DNA of 64,000 nt from an uncultured SAR86 cluster bacterium (GTDB taxonomy: Bacteria > Pseudomonadota > Gammaproteobacteria > Magnimaribacterales > AG-339-G14), in contig CACHCY010000002.1 in assembly GCA_902578495.1 (NCBI GenBank), forward strand, positions 1-64,000. The letters are read 5' to 3'. The stretch's first letter is position 1; each line of letters opens with the position of its first letter. A program made the translations under genes and the position numbers. Of this stretch, positions 30,653 to 38,644 are shown piece after piece. The notes under the pieces are model-generated. The model made no database searches. It saw only the letters and a list, made by a program, of their open reading frames with translations, and was not told where the DNA came from.

Positions 30653-32080
30653 ATGTTTGAAAACATAAAATTTGCAAATCCTTTTTCTAATTTGCCCAGT
30701 ACTTTTTATACTAAACAGAGCTGGTCTTCGTTTGATCAACCTTTTTTACTTCACTTTAATCATGACTTGGCAAAAAGTTTGGGTATCGATGACGACCCAG
30801 AAGAACTGATGCAAATTTTTAACGGCAGTAAAATTTTTGAAAAAGCTTCTCCCTTAGCAATGGTTTATGGAGGTCACCAATTTGGAAATTGGGTGAATCA
30901 GTTGGGCGACGGCAGAGGCATCCTTTTTGGCCAAATTGATTCTCCCGAAGGGTTGGTTGATCTTCATATTAAAGGTGCTGGAAAGACTCCTTATTCGAGA
31001 TTTGGTGACGGCAGGGCTGTTATTCGTTCATCGGTTAGAGAACATTTGTGCGGTGAAGCCATGTTTGGTTTAGGCATTCCAAGCTCAAGATCTTTAATGC
31101 TTTTCGGTAGTAACGAACCGGTGATGCGTGAAGACACAGAACGTGGAGCAATGATTGTTAGAACCGCTAAAACACACATTAGATTTGGACACTTTGAATA
31201 TTTCCATCACAACAAAATTACAGATGGCGTGAAAACTCTGCTTGATCATGTCATTGACTGTTATTACCCAGATACAAAACAAGACTCTGACAAATACTTA
31301 TTATTTTTTGATGCAACAATGAAAAAAACAGCTCATATGGTTTCGGCTTGGCAAAGCGTTGGGTTCAATCATGGGGTGATGAACACCGATAATATGTCCA
31401 TCCTCGGTGAAACTTTTGATTACGGTCCTTATGCTTTCATGGAAACTTATGATCCTAACTACATTTGCAATCACACCGACTCCCATGGACGCTACAGCTT
31501 TTCAAATCAGCCAAGCATTGCAGAATGGAACTGCTACGCCCTTGCCTCAGCTCTTATTGACTTGTTTAGTGAAACTGAGTTGAGAGATATTTTGAGTAAA
31601 TTCAATGATTATTTTTACGATTCCTTGATTGAAAAATATAGAAAGAAACTTGGCTTTAAAAGTGCTCAGGATAGCGACTATGATCTTCTTCTTGGTCTAT
31701 TTGAAATTATGGAAACAGAAAAACTTGACTATACCAATACCTTTAGAGAGCTATCTAAAATGATTTCATCTTCGGATAATTTCAAATTATCTGAAAAATT
31801 TTCTATTTGGCTTGCTTCTTATAAAGATAGATTGAGCAAAGACGAAAACAGTATCGAGGATTCAAGAATATTGATGGATAAGAATAATCCAAAATACATT
31901 CTTAGAAACTATCTTGCTCAATCAGCCATTGAGGATGCAGAGCTAGGAAAAGCAGAGAAAATTGATGAGTTGACTAAAGTGTTAAGCAATCCGTACGTGG
32001 ATTTAGGTAAGTCGATGGATAAGTATTGTCAGCCTGCTCCTAAGGAACAACAAAATCAACAGCTTAGTTGCTCGTCCTAG
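30653..32080 (+). CDS. selO: Protein adenylyltransferase SelO (YdiU)
   Basis: A 475-residue pseudokinase that AMPylates proteins in redox stress. Family patterns are clear: MVYGGHQFGNWVNQLGDGRG (ATP/Mg region), LHIKGAGKTPYSRFGDGRA, RTAKTHIRFGHFE and WQSVGFNHGVMNTDNMSI. The extreme C-terminus is CSS, the conserved end where eukaryotic SelO carries selenocysteine. Length is normal. The kinase gene upstream is probably in the same transcript. Confidence 0.96.
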   Translation: MFENIKFANPFSNLPSTFYTKQSWSSFDQPFLLHFNHDLAKSLGIDDDPEELMQIFNGSKIFEKASPLAMVYGGHQFGNWVNQLGDGRGILFGQIDSPEGLVDLHIKGAGKTPYSRFGDGRAVIRSSVREHLCGEAMFGLGIPSSRSLMLFGSNEPVMREDTERGAMIVRTAKTHIRFGHFEYFHHNKITDGVKTLLDHVIDCYYPDTKQDSDKYLLFFDATMKKTAHMVSAWQSVGFNHGVMNTDNMSILGETFDYGPYAFMETYDPNYICNHTDSHGRYSFSNQPSIAEWNCYALASALIDLFSETELRDILSKFNDYFYDSLIEKYRKKLGFKSAQDSDYDLLLGLFEIMETEKLDYTNTFRELSKMISSSDNFKLSEKFSIWLASYKDRLSKDENSIEDSRILMDKNNPKYILRNYLAQSAIEDAELGKAEKIDELTKVLSNPYVDLGKSMDKYCQPAPKEQQNQQLSCSS

Positions 32081-32198
32081 CGGCCAAAGAAGAGAAACAA
32101 GTCCTGCAAACATTTTTTAATCCCATCACTCCGTGACGGTCTTTGTCGAAAAAATGCAGCGGAAGTTTCTTTTTGCAGTTAGTGCAGCGATTAGTCAC
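32064..32198 (-). CDS. Small CxxC zinc-ribbon-like protein
   Basis: A 44-codon frame from a GTG: TNRCTNCKKKLPLHFFDKD, then NVCRTCFSS. Two CxxC pairs about 27 residues apart suggest a zinc ribbon. It overlaps the 3' end of selO by 17 bp and lies just after another small minus-strand frame. Not recognised as a named family; the cysteine pattern argues that it is real. Confidence 0.5.
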   Translation of the reverse strand: MTNRCTNCKKKLPLHFFDKDRHGVMGLKNVCRTCFSSLAARTSN

Positions 32199-32199
32199 G

Positions 32200-32301
32200 C
32201 TATATGATAACTTGAGAAATAAAGTATCCGATAGAGAAACCTGTCGTAAAAAATAACATGATGAGAAGGTTTCTGAGTTTTTGAAAAGTTTCGTAATCCA
32301 T
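32200..32301 (-). CDS. Tiny single-pass membrane protein
   Basis: A 33-codon frame (MDYETFQKLRNLL..., then one hydrophobic segment IMLFFTTGFSIGYFISQVII). It ends two bases before the zinc-ribbon-like frame, which suggests a small operon. The function cannot be guessed. Confidence 0.45.
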   Translation of the reverse strand: MDYETFQKLRNLLIMLFFTTGFSIGYFISQVII

Positions 32302-32318
32302 AGTGTTCTGTTCTAGAT

Positions 32319-32359
32319 TAGACCCTTCAGGTATATATTGGGAGAAACTGAAGGGTCTA
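32319..32359. other. 12-bp perfect inverted repeat (hairpin)
   Basis: TAGACCCTTCAG (32319-32330) and CTGAAGGGTCTA (32348-32359) are separated by 17 bases. Neither side has a clear T-run, so it is more likely a structured RNA element, processing site or protein-binding palindrome than a standard terminator. It sits between two tiny minus-strand ORFs. Confidence 0.7.
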
Positions 32360-32383
32360 GGGGGAAATGTTCTAATAATTTAA

Positions 32384-32488
32384 TTAGAGTAGGCTAAAAC
32401 TTGCGAATCCAAGGCTGCCTAGATATATCAAAAATCCCAAGCAAAAAGCTAGTCCTACGCTTCCGGTAAAAACTTGGAAATTAAACAT
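32384..32488 (-). CDS. Tiny hydrophobic membrane protein
   Basis: A 34-codon frame (MFNFQVFTGSVGLAF..., ending FASFSLL) consisting of one long Gly-rich hydrophobic helix. An AAAGGAG ribosome site lies at good spacing before the ATG, which supports translation. It may be a small subunit of a membrane complex. No family was recognised. Confidence 0.5.
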   Translation of the reverse strand: MFNFQVFTGSVGLAFCLGFLIYLGSLGFASFSLL

Positions 32489-32676
32489 TTATATTACTCC
32501 TTTAAAAATTGTTAATATGTTAAAAACTTGAATGCATTATAGGGAAAGTGAAACGACCAAGTGATCTAAAAGAGTGCATTTTTGTGAAATGCATGCAAAA
32601 TTAGATTGATTTTATATATATGTAACTCAAAGTTATTAAAAAAGTGTTTTTTTATGCTTTTTTAGGAAAATAAGAT
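32489..32676. other. Spacer before the quinone oxidoreductase gene
   Basis: An AT-rich non-coding stretch completing the 32.08-32.68 kb gap between larger genes; the rest of that gap holds the three small frames and the hairpin above. A short inverted repeat (TGCATTT-N5-AAATGCA) lies near 32575-32593. No clear promoter could be fixed. Confidence 0.5.
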
Positions 32677-33678
32677 ATGAAAAGAATTGAAATAGAAAAA
32701 CCAGGTGGGCTAGATAACCTTAAGTTTGTGGATGCAAAGCAACCAAAACCTCAGAGCGATGAGGTTCTCCTCAAAGTTTCGCATAGTAGCCTTAATTATC
32801 ATGACCTTCTTGTTGCTCTTGGCTTTATTCCGACCGAGGATAAAAGAGTACCTCTTGGAGATGCTGGATGTACCGTCGAAGCAATCGGTGAGTCAGTCAA
32901 TGAATGGAAAACCGGAGATCAAGTGATGAGCGTAAGTTTTCCAAGATGGATTGAGGGTCCGCCAAAATACGAATACTTCAGCTTCATTGGAGATAACGAA
33001 GACGGTTACGCAAGCGAGTACATGACCATCAAGGCTAATGCATTAACACCGATCCCTAAGGATTGGTCTTTGCAGGAAGCTGCTACATTGCCCTGCGCAG
33101 GACTTACCGCTTGGCGAGCAATAATGGAGGAAGGAAACCTGCAACCAAACGAAACTATTTTAGTCCAAGGATCCGGCGGTGTATCCATCTTTGCTCTTCA
33201 AATAGCTAAGGCTCACGGGGCAAATGTAATTGCCACAACCTCTTCCGATGAAAAAGCAGAAAAATTAAAATCCCTAGGCGCTGATGAAGTAGTTAATTAC
33301 AAAGAACATCCGCAATGGGGAAAAGAAGTTTTGAGATTAACCGCGAATGAAGGAGTAGATCATGTCGTTGAAGTTGCTGGAGGAGAATCTTTCAATGAAT
33401 CGATACGATGCGCCAAGCTAGGTGGACATATTTCCATCATTGGAATCCTAGACGGCAACACCAGTGAAATTTTACTGCCAAGACTTTTCGCTAAACAGCT
33501 TCGTACTTCAGGAATATCCATGGGTAGCCAAAAATCTCAGAGAGACATGGTTGCCTTTCTTAATAAGACTGATATCAGACCGATAATTAGCGATACTTTT
33601 AAATTAGAGAAGCTAGGCGAAGCGTTTCAATTTCAGATGGACAACAAACATTTTGGCAAAATTTCGATCGAAGTCTAA
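32677..33678 (+). CDS. Quinone-oxidoreductase-like zinc-type alcohol dehydrogenase
   Basis: A 333-residue MDR-superfamily NAD(P)H-dependent oxidoreductase. The N-terminal GroES-like domain has SLNYHDLLVALG; the Rossmann domain has ILVQGSGGVSIFALQIAK (about 162-179) and a GADEVVNY segment. The structural-zinc cysteine cluster of true alcohol dehydrogenases is missing, as in ZADH/QOR-type members. It appears to be transcribed alone. Confidence 0.85.
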   Translation: MKRIEIEKPGGLDNLKFVDAKQPKPQSDEVLLKVSHSSLNYHDLLVALGFIPTEDKRVPLGDAGCTVEAIGESVNEWKTGDQVMSVSFPRWIEGPPKYEYFSFIGDNEDGYASEYMTIKANALTPIPKDWSLQEAATLPCAGLTAWRAIMEEGNLQPNETILVQGSGGVSIFALQIAKAHGANVIATTSSDEKAEKLKSLGADEVVNYKEHPQWGKEVLRLTANEGVDHVVEVAGGESFNESIRCAKLGGHISIIGILDGNTSEILLPRLFAKQLRTSGISMGSQKSQRDMVAFLNKTDIRPIISDTFKLEKLGEAFQFQMDNKHFGKISIEV

Positions 33679-33708
33679 ATGAATTGGATTCATTAAATTA
33701 TTCACTTT

Positions 33709-33725
33709 TGACATTAAATATGTCA
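33709..33725. promoter_or_regulatory. Palindrome overlapping a TTGACA element
   Basis: TGACAT-TAAAT-ATGTCA is a perfect 6-bp-arm inverted repeat. Its left arm falls within a consensus -35 (TTGACA at 33708) upstream of the DUF3604 gene, where a regulator could block transcription. No cognate regulator is obvious and a good -10 at normal spacing was not found. Confidence 0.35.
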
Positions 33726-33799
33726 TATTTTCTTAGCTATTCTATTGAGAGAATACTTATTAATAAAGTGAGTCTTTGGGACTGAAGAAAGGGGGAAAA

Positions 33800-35857
33800 A
33801 TGTTAAAAGTTTTACTTATATCAATAACAATAATATTCATTGGTTGTTCCGATTCCCTCAAACAAACAAAAGACTTCTCAGAACGAGCAGACCTAAGCAA
33901 AAGGGAGAATGCTAGGCCTGCATACAGTGAGGATAGAAACGTTTTTTTTGGTGATCTCCACGTCCACACTAAACATTCATTCGATGCCTATATTTTTGGA
34001 ACGACTGCTACTCCTGATGATGCTTATAGATTCGCTCGCGGAGAAGCAATCAAACATCCGCTAGGTTTCGATCAACGACTAAGAGAGCCATTGGATTTTT
34101 ATGCTGTTACCGATCATGGTTTTTTCATGGGTATGGTTCCTGGATGGGCTGATGTTGGATCTAAAGCTTCAAAGCTTCCTGGAGCGGATCACTTTCATGA
34201 CCTTAATGCAGAAGGCAATGTGAATTTAGACTCAATCCCTCAGAGAGTTGGTGCTTTTAGAAATATGGTCCGAACGCTTACTGACTACGATGTCATCGGA
34301 GTAATAAATGCTTGGAGAACCAACAACTTATCCCAATCCAGTGACATGTACGATCATGGAACTCATCTCGCTGCTTGGGCAGATGTAGCTCGATCAGCAG
34401 AAGAAAATTATGAACCTGGGAAATTAACAACTTTTATTGCGTACGAATTCACATCTTCAATGGCGAATTCCGAAAACCTTCATAGGAATGTTATTTTTGA
34501 AGGCTCTAAAGTACCTACAAGACCGTTTTCAAGAATTGATTCAATAAACCCAGAGGATCTTTGGACTTGGATGGATATGCTGAGAGATGAAAAAGGTATT
34601 GATAGCATAGCAATACCACATAACAGTAACGGCTCTAATGGTCAGATGTTTGAAGATGAAAAATGGAACGGTGAAGTGGTTGATAAAGAATACGCTGCTT
34701 TTAGGATGCGTAATGAGCCTCTTGTAGAGGTAACTCAAGTTAAAGGAACATCGGAAACTCACCCTCTTCTATCGCCAAATGACGAGTGGGCTAATTTTGA
34801 AATCTTTCCTTCTAGAATCGGACAGAATATTTATTCAATTCCATACGGTGGTTACGTCAGAGATGCTTACCTTCGCGGAATGCTAGCCGAATGGGAGGGT
34901 AAAGGAAATCCCTACAAATTTGGTTTAGTTGGAGCCAGCGACACGCATACAGCAGCCTCTTCATTTGATGAGTCTAATTATTGGTCAAAAGTAGGCTTAC
35001 TAGATGGTGAAACGTGGCTCAGAGGATCAACCCCTCTTGCCAAAGAAGATATTGATCAAATAACTTCATCGGTTAACACTCAGGGTCTTTATCGATTTGT
35101 TGAACAAGACGAAGAATATTTCTTAGATACCTACTACTCTCGTTGGGGAGCGTCAGGAATTGCTGCAGTCTGGGCTGAAGAAAATACCAGAGAGTCTATC
35201 TTTGCTGGTTTTCGAAGAAAAGAAACTTATGCAACTTCAGGCACTAGAATTAAATTAAGATTCTTTGGAGGCTTTGGCTTAGATGAACTGGATCTAGACG
35301 ATGAGGGAGTTATTGCAAAGGCATATGAGAAAGGGGTAAGCATGGGTGGAGATCTTGCTTACAATAAAGATGAAAAGCCGTCTTTCATAGTTTGGGCTCA
35401 AAGAGATAAAAACGGCGCCCCGCTGCAGAGAATTCAAATCATCAAAGGTACCGTAGATGAATTTGATGCCATGCCTAACGAAGAAGTCATTGATGTCGTA
35501 TGCTCTAACGGTCTGAAAGTTAACCCTAAAACTAATCGTTGTCCTGACAACGGAGCAAAAGTTGATGTAGAAACATGTGCTTTTTCTATGGATAGAGGTG
35601 CTGCTGAACTAAAGACTATTTGGACCGATGAGAATTATGATCCAACACAGAAAAACTTTTACTACGTCAGAGTATTAGAAAATCCTACTTGCAGATGGTC
35701 TACTTGGGATGCGATAAAAACAGAATCTACAATTAGAAAAGATTTAGAAACGTTAATCCAAGAACGAGCTTGGTCCACACCCATTTGGATAAGCTCGGTA
35801 AGACCTGAGCAAGCTGCTTTGTTCTCAACCGACGATACTGCTCTAGATAACGACTAA
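33800..35857 (+). CDS. DUF3604-family lipoprotein with PHP-like domain
   Basis: About 685 residues. The start at 33800 has a GGGGG ribosome site and opens a lipoprotein signal ending FIGC. The core begins FFGDLHVHTKHSFDAY (HxH metal motif), with VTDHGFF, GVINAW, IPHNSNGSNG and GASDTH, typical of DUF3604, a predicted metal-dependent hydrolase related to PHP phosphoesterases. A C-terminal segment with WAQRDKNG and VRVLENPTCRWS completes the family. It is cell-envelope located; the substrate is unknown. Confidence 0.9.
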   Translation: MLKVLLISITIIFIGCSDSLKQTKDFSERADLSKRENARPAYSEDRNVFFGDLHVHTKHSFDAYIFGTTATPDDAYRFARGEAIKHPLGFDQRLREPLDFYAVTDHGFFMGMVPGWADVGSKASKLPGADHFHDLNAEGNVNLDSIPQRVGAFRNMVRTLTDYDVIGVINAWRTNNLSQSSDMYDHGTHLAAWADVARSAEENYEPGKLTTFIAYEFTSSMANSENLHRNVIFEGSKVPTRPFSRIDSINPEDLWTWMDMLRDEKGIDSIAIPHNSNGSNGQMFEDEKWNGEVVDKEYAAFRMRNEPLVEVTQVKGTSETHPLLSPNDEWANFEIFPSRIGQNIYSIPYGGYVRDAYLRGMLAEWEGKGNPYKFGLVGASDTHTAASSFDESNYWSKVGLLDGETWLRGSTPLAKEDIDQITSSVNTQGLYRFVEQDEEYFLDTYYSRWGASGIAAVWAEENTRESIFAGFRRKETYATSGTRIKLRFFGGFGLDELDLDDEGVIAKAYEKGVSMGGDLAYNKDEKPSFIVWAQRDKNGAPLQRIQIIKGTVDEFDAMPNEEVIDVVCSNGLKVNPKTNRCPDNGAKVDVETCAFSMDRGAAELKTIWTDENYDPTQKNFYYVRVLENPTCRWSTWDAIKTESTIRKDLETLIQERAWSTPIWISSVRPEQAALFSTDDTALDND

Positions 35858-35869
35858 TATTCAAGAAAT

Positions 35870-36733
35870 ATGATTGTGATGGATGGAAGCATGGGGAATG
35901 AGCTTCTAGCCAGAAGATCCGACCTTGTTACAGGCCTTTGGTCAGCTCAGTATCTCATCGATGCCCCTGAGTTAGTCAAAGAAATTCACCTTGATTATAT
36001 TAATGCCGGTGCTGACTTGATAATCACCAATACGTATTCAACCATTCCCAGTTATTTATCTAAACAAAAAGCTGAAGATAAAATGCCCGAACTTATTCAT
36101 TTAGCTGGAAAGCTTGCAAGAGAAGCCGTAAAAGATTCCAAAAAAAAAGTTATTGTTGCAGGATCTTTGCCGCCGCTAGAAGAAAGCTATCGACCTGATC
36201 TTGTCATAGACAAGGAAGAAGCTGTTCCAATTTATGAAACTCTTATTAGGGAACTTACTCCGTATGTTGATATTTTTATTTTCGAGACGATGTCATCGAT
36301 AAAAGAGATGCAACATGTCATACAAGCTTTAGATAATCTTGATAATGAAAAGCCTGTTTGGATTGCATGGTCGCTTAAAGAAGATAAAAAAAATCAACTG
36401 CGTAGCGGAGAGTCAATTAAAGAGGCATTCAACGCTTCTGCCTCGATAAAGCCTGAGGCATATTTATTTAACTGTACAGATCCCTACGCGATTACTGAGG
36501 GGCTTAAAGAATTGAAAAAATTAACTCAAAAACCAATAGGTGGCTATCCGAATGTCTTTAATGTTCCTGATGGTTGGACCCTTGATAACGATGTTCAAGT
36601 ATCAGTAATAGATTTGTCAGTTGAAAAGTTTTTAGAATTTGCAGAAGAATGGCGAAATCTTGGGGCAACCATAATAGGTGGCTGTTGCGGGATCGGCCCT
36701 AAATTCATAAAAGCTGTAGCAGATAAAAAATAA
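35870..36733 (+). CDS. Homocysteine S-methyltransferase-like protein
   Basis: A 287-residue TIM-barrel methyltransferase. MDGSMGNEL opens the domain, NADLI-like AGADLIITNTY follows, and the three zinc cysteines are present: one in FNCTDP and two in GGCCGIGP at the end. The family uses betaine, DMSP, S-methylmethionine or SAM as methyl donor; a marine organism with DMSP/betaine supply is a plausible setting, but the donor cannot be read. It lies between a DUF3604 lipoprotein and a TetR regulator. Confidence 0.9.
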   Translation: MIVMDGSMGNELLARRSDLVTGLWSAQYLIDAPELVKEIHLDYINAGADLIITNTYSTIPSYLSKQKAEDKMPELIHLAGKLAREAVKDSKKKVIVAGSLPPLEESYRPDLVIDKEEAVPIYETLIRELTPYVDIFIFETMSSIKEMQHVIQALDNLDNEKPVWIAWSLKEDKKNQLRSGESIKEAFNASASIKPEAYLFNCTDPYAITEGLKELKKLTQKPIGGYPNVFNVPDGWTLDNDVQVSVIDLSVEKFLEFAEEWRNLGATIIGGCCGIGPKFIKAVADKK

Positions 36734-36754
36734 ATCGACATAAAATCATTTTTT

Positions 36755-36777
36755 TGTCATTTTTATGTAAGATGACA
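36755..36777. promoter_or_regulatory. Candidate TetR autoregulatory operator
   Basis: TGTCATNTT-N5-AANATGACA, an imperfect 23-bp palindrome with perfect 6-bp outer arms, ending three bases before the GTG of the TetR gene. Size and place are typical of TetR autoregulation. Confidence 0.5.
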
Positions 36778-36779
36778 AT

Positions 36780-37436
36780 GTGCAAACAAGAAAAGCAACC
36801 AACCGAACTAAGTTAGTCAAAGCTGCAGCAACCCTTATTGAACGGGATGGTTATAAAAACATAGACGTTACTAAGGTCACCAAAGAAGCAAAATTGGGCT
36901 ACGGTACTTTTTATAATCATTTTTCAGATATCACAGATCTTTTTGAGGAAATAACAAAGGAGGTGATTATCAATATTCAGGATTTTGTTATCGAACTCTC
37001 TGATCATGAAACCAGCCCCTTGAAACAAATTTTTATAAGGAATTATTTCCAATTTCATGCTTTTTATGGCTCGCCCATTCTTGAATGGGTAGCAGAAAAT
37101 CCAACCTTTTTAATGAAGCTTTGGGATGAAAATACAAAAAGTGTGACCAACAAGATGATCAAACAAGTGATTAAAAAAGGAGAGCTAAAAGGAGATCCTA
37201 TAGAACTTTTAGATCGATTTGAGAATATAAGAGAGACTTATCGATGGAACTTTCTTGGTTCACTACACTCATTGCTAGCTGGGAAAGATCCAGACATCGC
37301 CTTTGTTGATAATTCTGAAGGTGTGGATATCTTTTCAATGCCGTATAAGGAAAAACGAGAATTTCTCACTTCTATCGTTTCAGGCTATAAGAAACATTCC
37401 TCAAAGATACAGAAAATATTTTTAACTAATACGTAG
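36780..37436 (+). CDS. TetR/AcrR-family transcriptional regulator
   Basis: A 218-residue repressor starting at a GTG. The N-terminal HTH is standard: TKLVKAAATLIERDGYKNIDV, then VTKEAKLGYGTFYNHFSD. The C-terminal ligand domain is not assignable. The downstream GH5-like gene starts at the base where its stop ends, so it is probably co-transcribed. Confidence 0.9.
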   Translation: MQTRKATNRTKLVKAAATLIERDGYKNIDVTKVTKEAKLGYGTFYNHFSDITDLFEEITKEVIINIQDFVIELSDHETSPLKQIFIRNYFQFHAFYGSPILEWVAENPTFLMKLWDENTKSVTNKMIKQVIKKGELKGDPIELLDRFENIRETYRWNFLGSLHSLLAGKDPDIAFVDNSEGVDIFSMPYKEKREFLTSIVSGYKKHSSKIQKIFLTNT

Positions 37437-38473
37437 TGTGGAATAAAAAGGATATTTACGAATGGTACTCGAATCATAAGTGGGTAGTTGGATGTAATTA
37501 TCTTCCAAGCACAGCCATTAATCAGTTGGAAATGTTTCAAGAGGATAGTTTTGATCCTGCGACAAATAATAAAGAAATCGGTTGGGCAAATGAAATTGGT
37601 TTCAATAGTTTGCGAATTTATCTTCATGATTTGCTCTGGCAAGATAAAAAAAAATTTATAAAACGCCTAAATGAAATCCTTACCTTTTGTGCAGATCATA
37701 ATATAAAGCCTATCTTAGTTCTCTTTGACGATTGTCATAGGCCTTTTCCCAAGCTTGGCAAACAACCTCTGCCCGTGAGAGGAGTTCATAATTCTGGTTG
37801 GAAACAAAGTCCTGGACACGAAATTGTCAGAGAAATTGTAAAAGGTAATAAGAAAGAAGAAGCTAGACTTAAATTATTTACTCAAGAAATTCTCGATTAT
37901 TTTCGAGACGATGAAAGAATCTTAATGTGGGATCTCTACAACGAACCGGGTCAATTTGGTATTGGAGACAAATCTAACATTCTTTTAACCAAAGTTTGGG
38001 ATTGGGCCTTTGAAGTTCGTCCATCCCAGCCTCTAACTGCCTGCCTTGATGGCACGATTGGCGATAAAAATATTCAGACTAATAAAGAAAAATCAGATGT
38101 CATTTCTTTCCATGTCTATGAACACCAAAAGGTAATTCCTATCATTGAAGAACTTAAAGAAATTGGTAGGCCTCTTATATGTACCGAATACATGGCAAGA
38201 GAATTTGGTACGACGTTTGAATTTACCTTGCCTATCTTTAAAGAGCACAACATAGGGGCCTATAACTGGGGCCTTGTTGCAGGTAAAAGTCAGACTCATT
38301 TTGGCTGGGAAACCATCTTAAAAATCAAAGAACTTAAAGATAAAGGGGATTTTGTTAAAGAAGGAGAGCCTCTCCCTGAGCCTGATGTTTGGTTTCACGA
38401 TATTTTTAGGCAAGACGGGTCTGCCTATGATGAAAAAGAAATAGCTTTTATCAAAAAGATAACCTCAGATTGA
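37436..38473 (+). CDS. Glycoside hydrolase family 5-like protein, cytosolic
   Basis: A 345-residue TIM barrel beginning at a GTG that shares one base with the TetR TAG. GFNSLRIYLHDLLW, ILVLFDDC, then WDLYNEPGQ (acid/base Glu, about 183) and ICTEYMAREFG (nucleophile Glu, about 247) are the GH5 pattern. No signal peptide is present, so it should act inside the cell on imported oligosaccharides or glycosides. Control by the adjacent TetR protein is likely. Confidence 0.82.
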   Translation: MWNKKDIYEWYSNHKWVVGCNYLPSTAINQLEMFQEDSFDPATNNKEIGWANEIGFNSLRIYLHDLLWQDKKKFIKRLNEILTFCADHNIKPILVLFDDCHRPFPKLGKQPLPVRGVHNSGWKQSPGHEIVREIVKGNKKEEARLKLFTQEILDYFRDDERILMWDLYNEPGQFGIGDKSNILLTKVWDWAFEVRPSQPLTACLDGTIGDKNIQTNKEKSDVISFHVYEHQKVIPIIEELKEIGRPLICTEYMAREFGTTFEFTLPIFKEHNIGAYNWGLVAGKSQTHFGWETILKIKELKDKGDFVKEGEPLPEPDVWFHDIFRQDGSAYDEKEIAFIKKITSD

Positions 38474-38504
38474 TTACCATTAATCAACCAATATTGACTG
38501 TCAA

Positions 38505-38624
38505 TTAATCTTCGACTTTATCTTTTTCTTGATAATTTTTCTTGGCTTCTAAATATTCCTCTTCAGATAGCTTATGCCAACCTATGCATTTACCGGTTGG
38601 ACTTCTTCCGCATCCACAATCCAT
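38505..38624 (-). CDS. Small CGCGRSPTGKC protein
   Basis: A 39-residue protein: MDCGCGRSPTGKCIGWHKLS followed by an acidic/lysine helix (EEEYLEAKKNY). I recall this Cys-Gly-Cys-Gly head and GWHxLSEEEY pattern from very small conserved bacterial proteins. Three cysteines and a His could bind a metal. It follows after the convergent GH5-like gene and lies downstream of the aminotransferase, 20 bases away; function unknown. Confidence 0.65.
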   Translation of the reverse strand: MDCGCGRSPTGKCIGWHKLSEEEYLEAKKNYQEKDKVED

Positions 38625-38644
38625 TTATGACTCCTACCATCATA

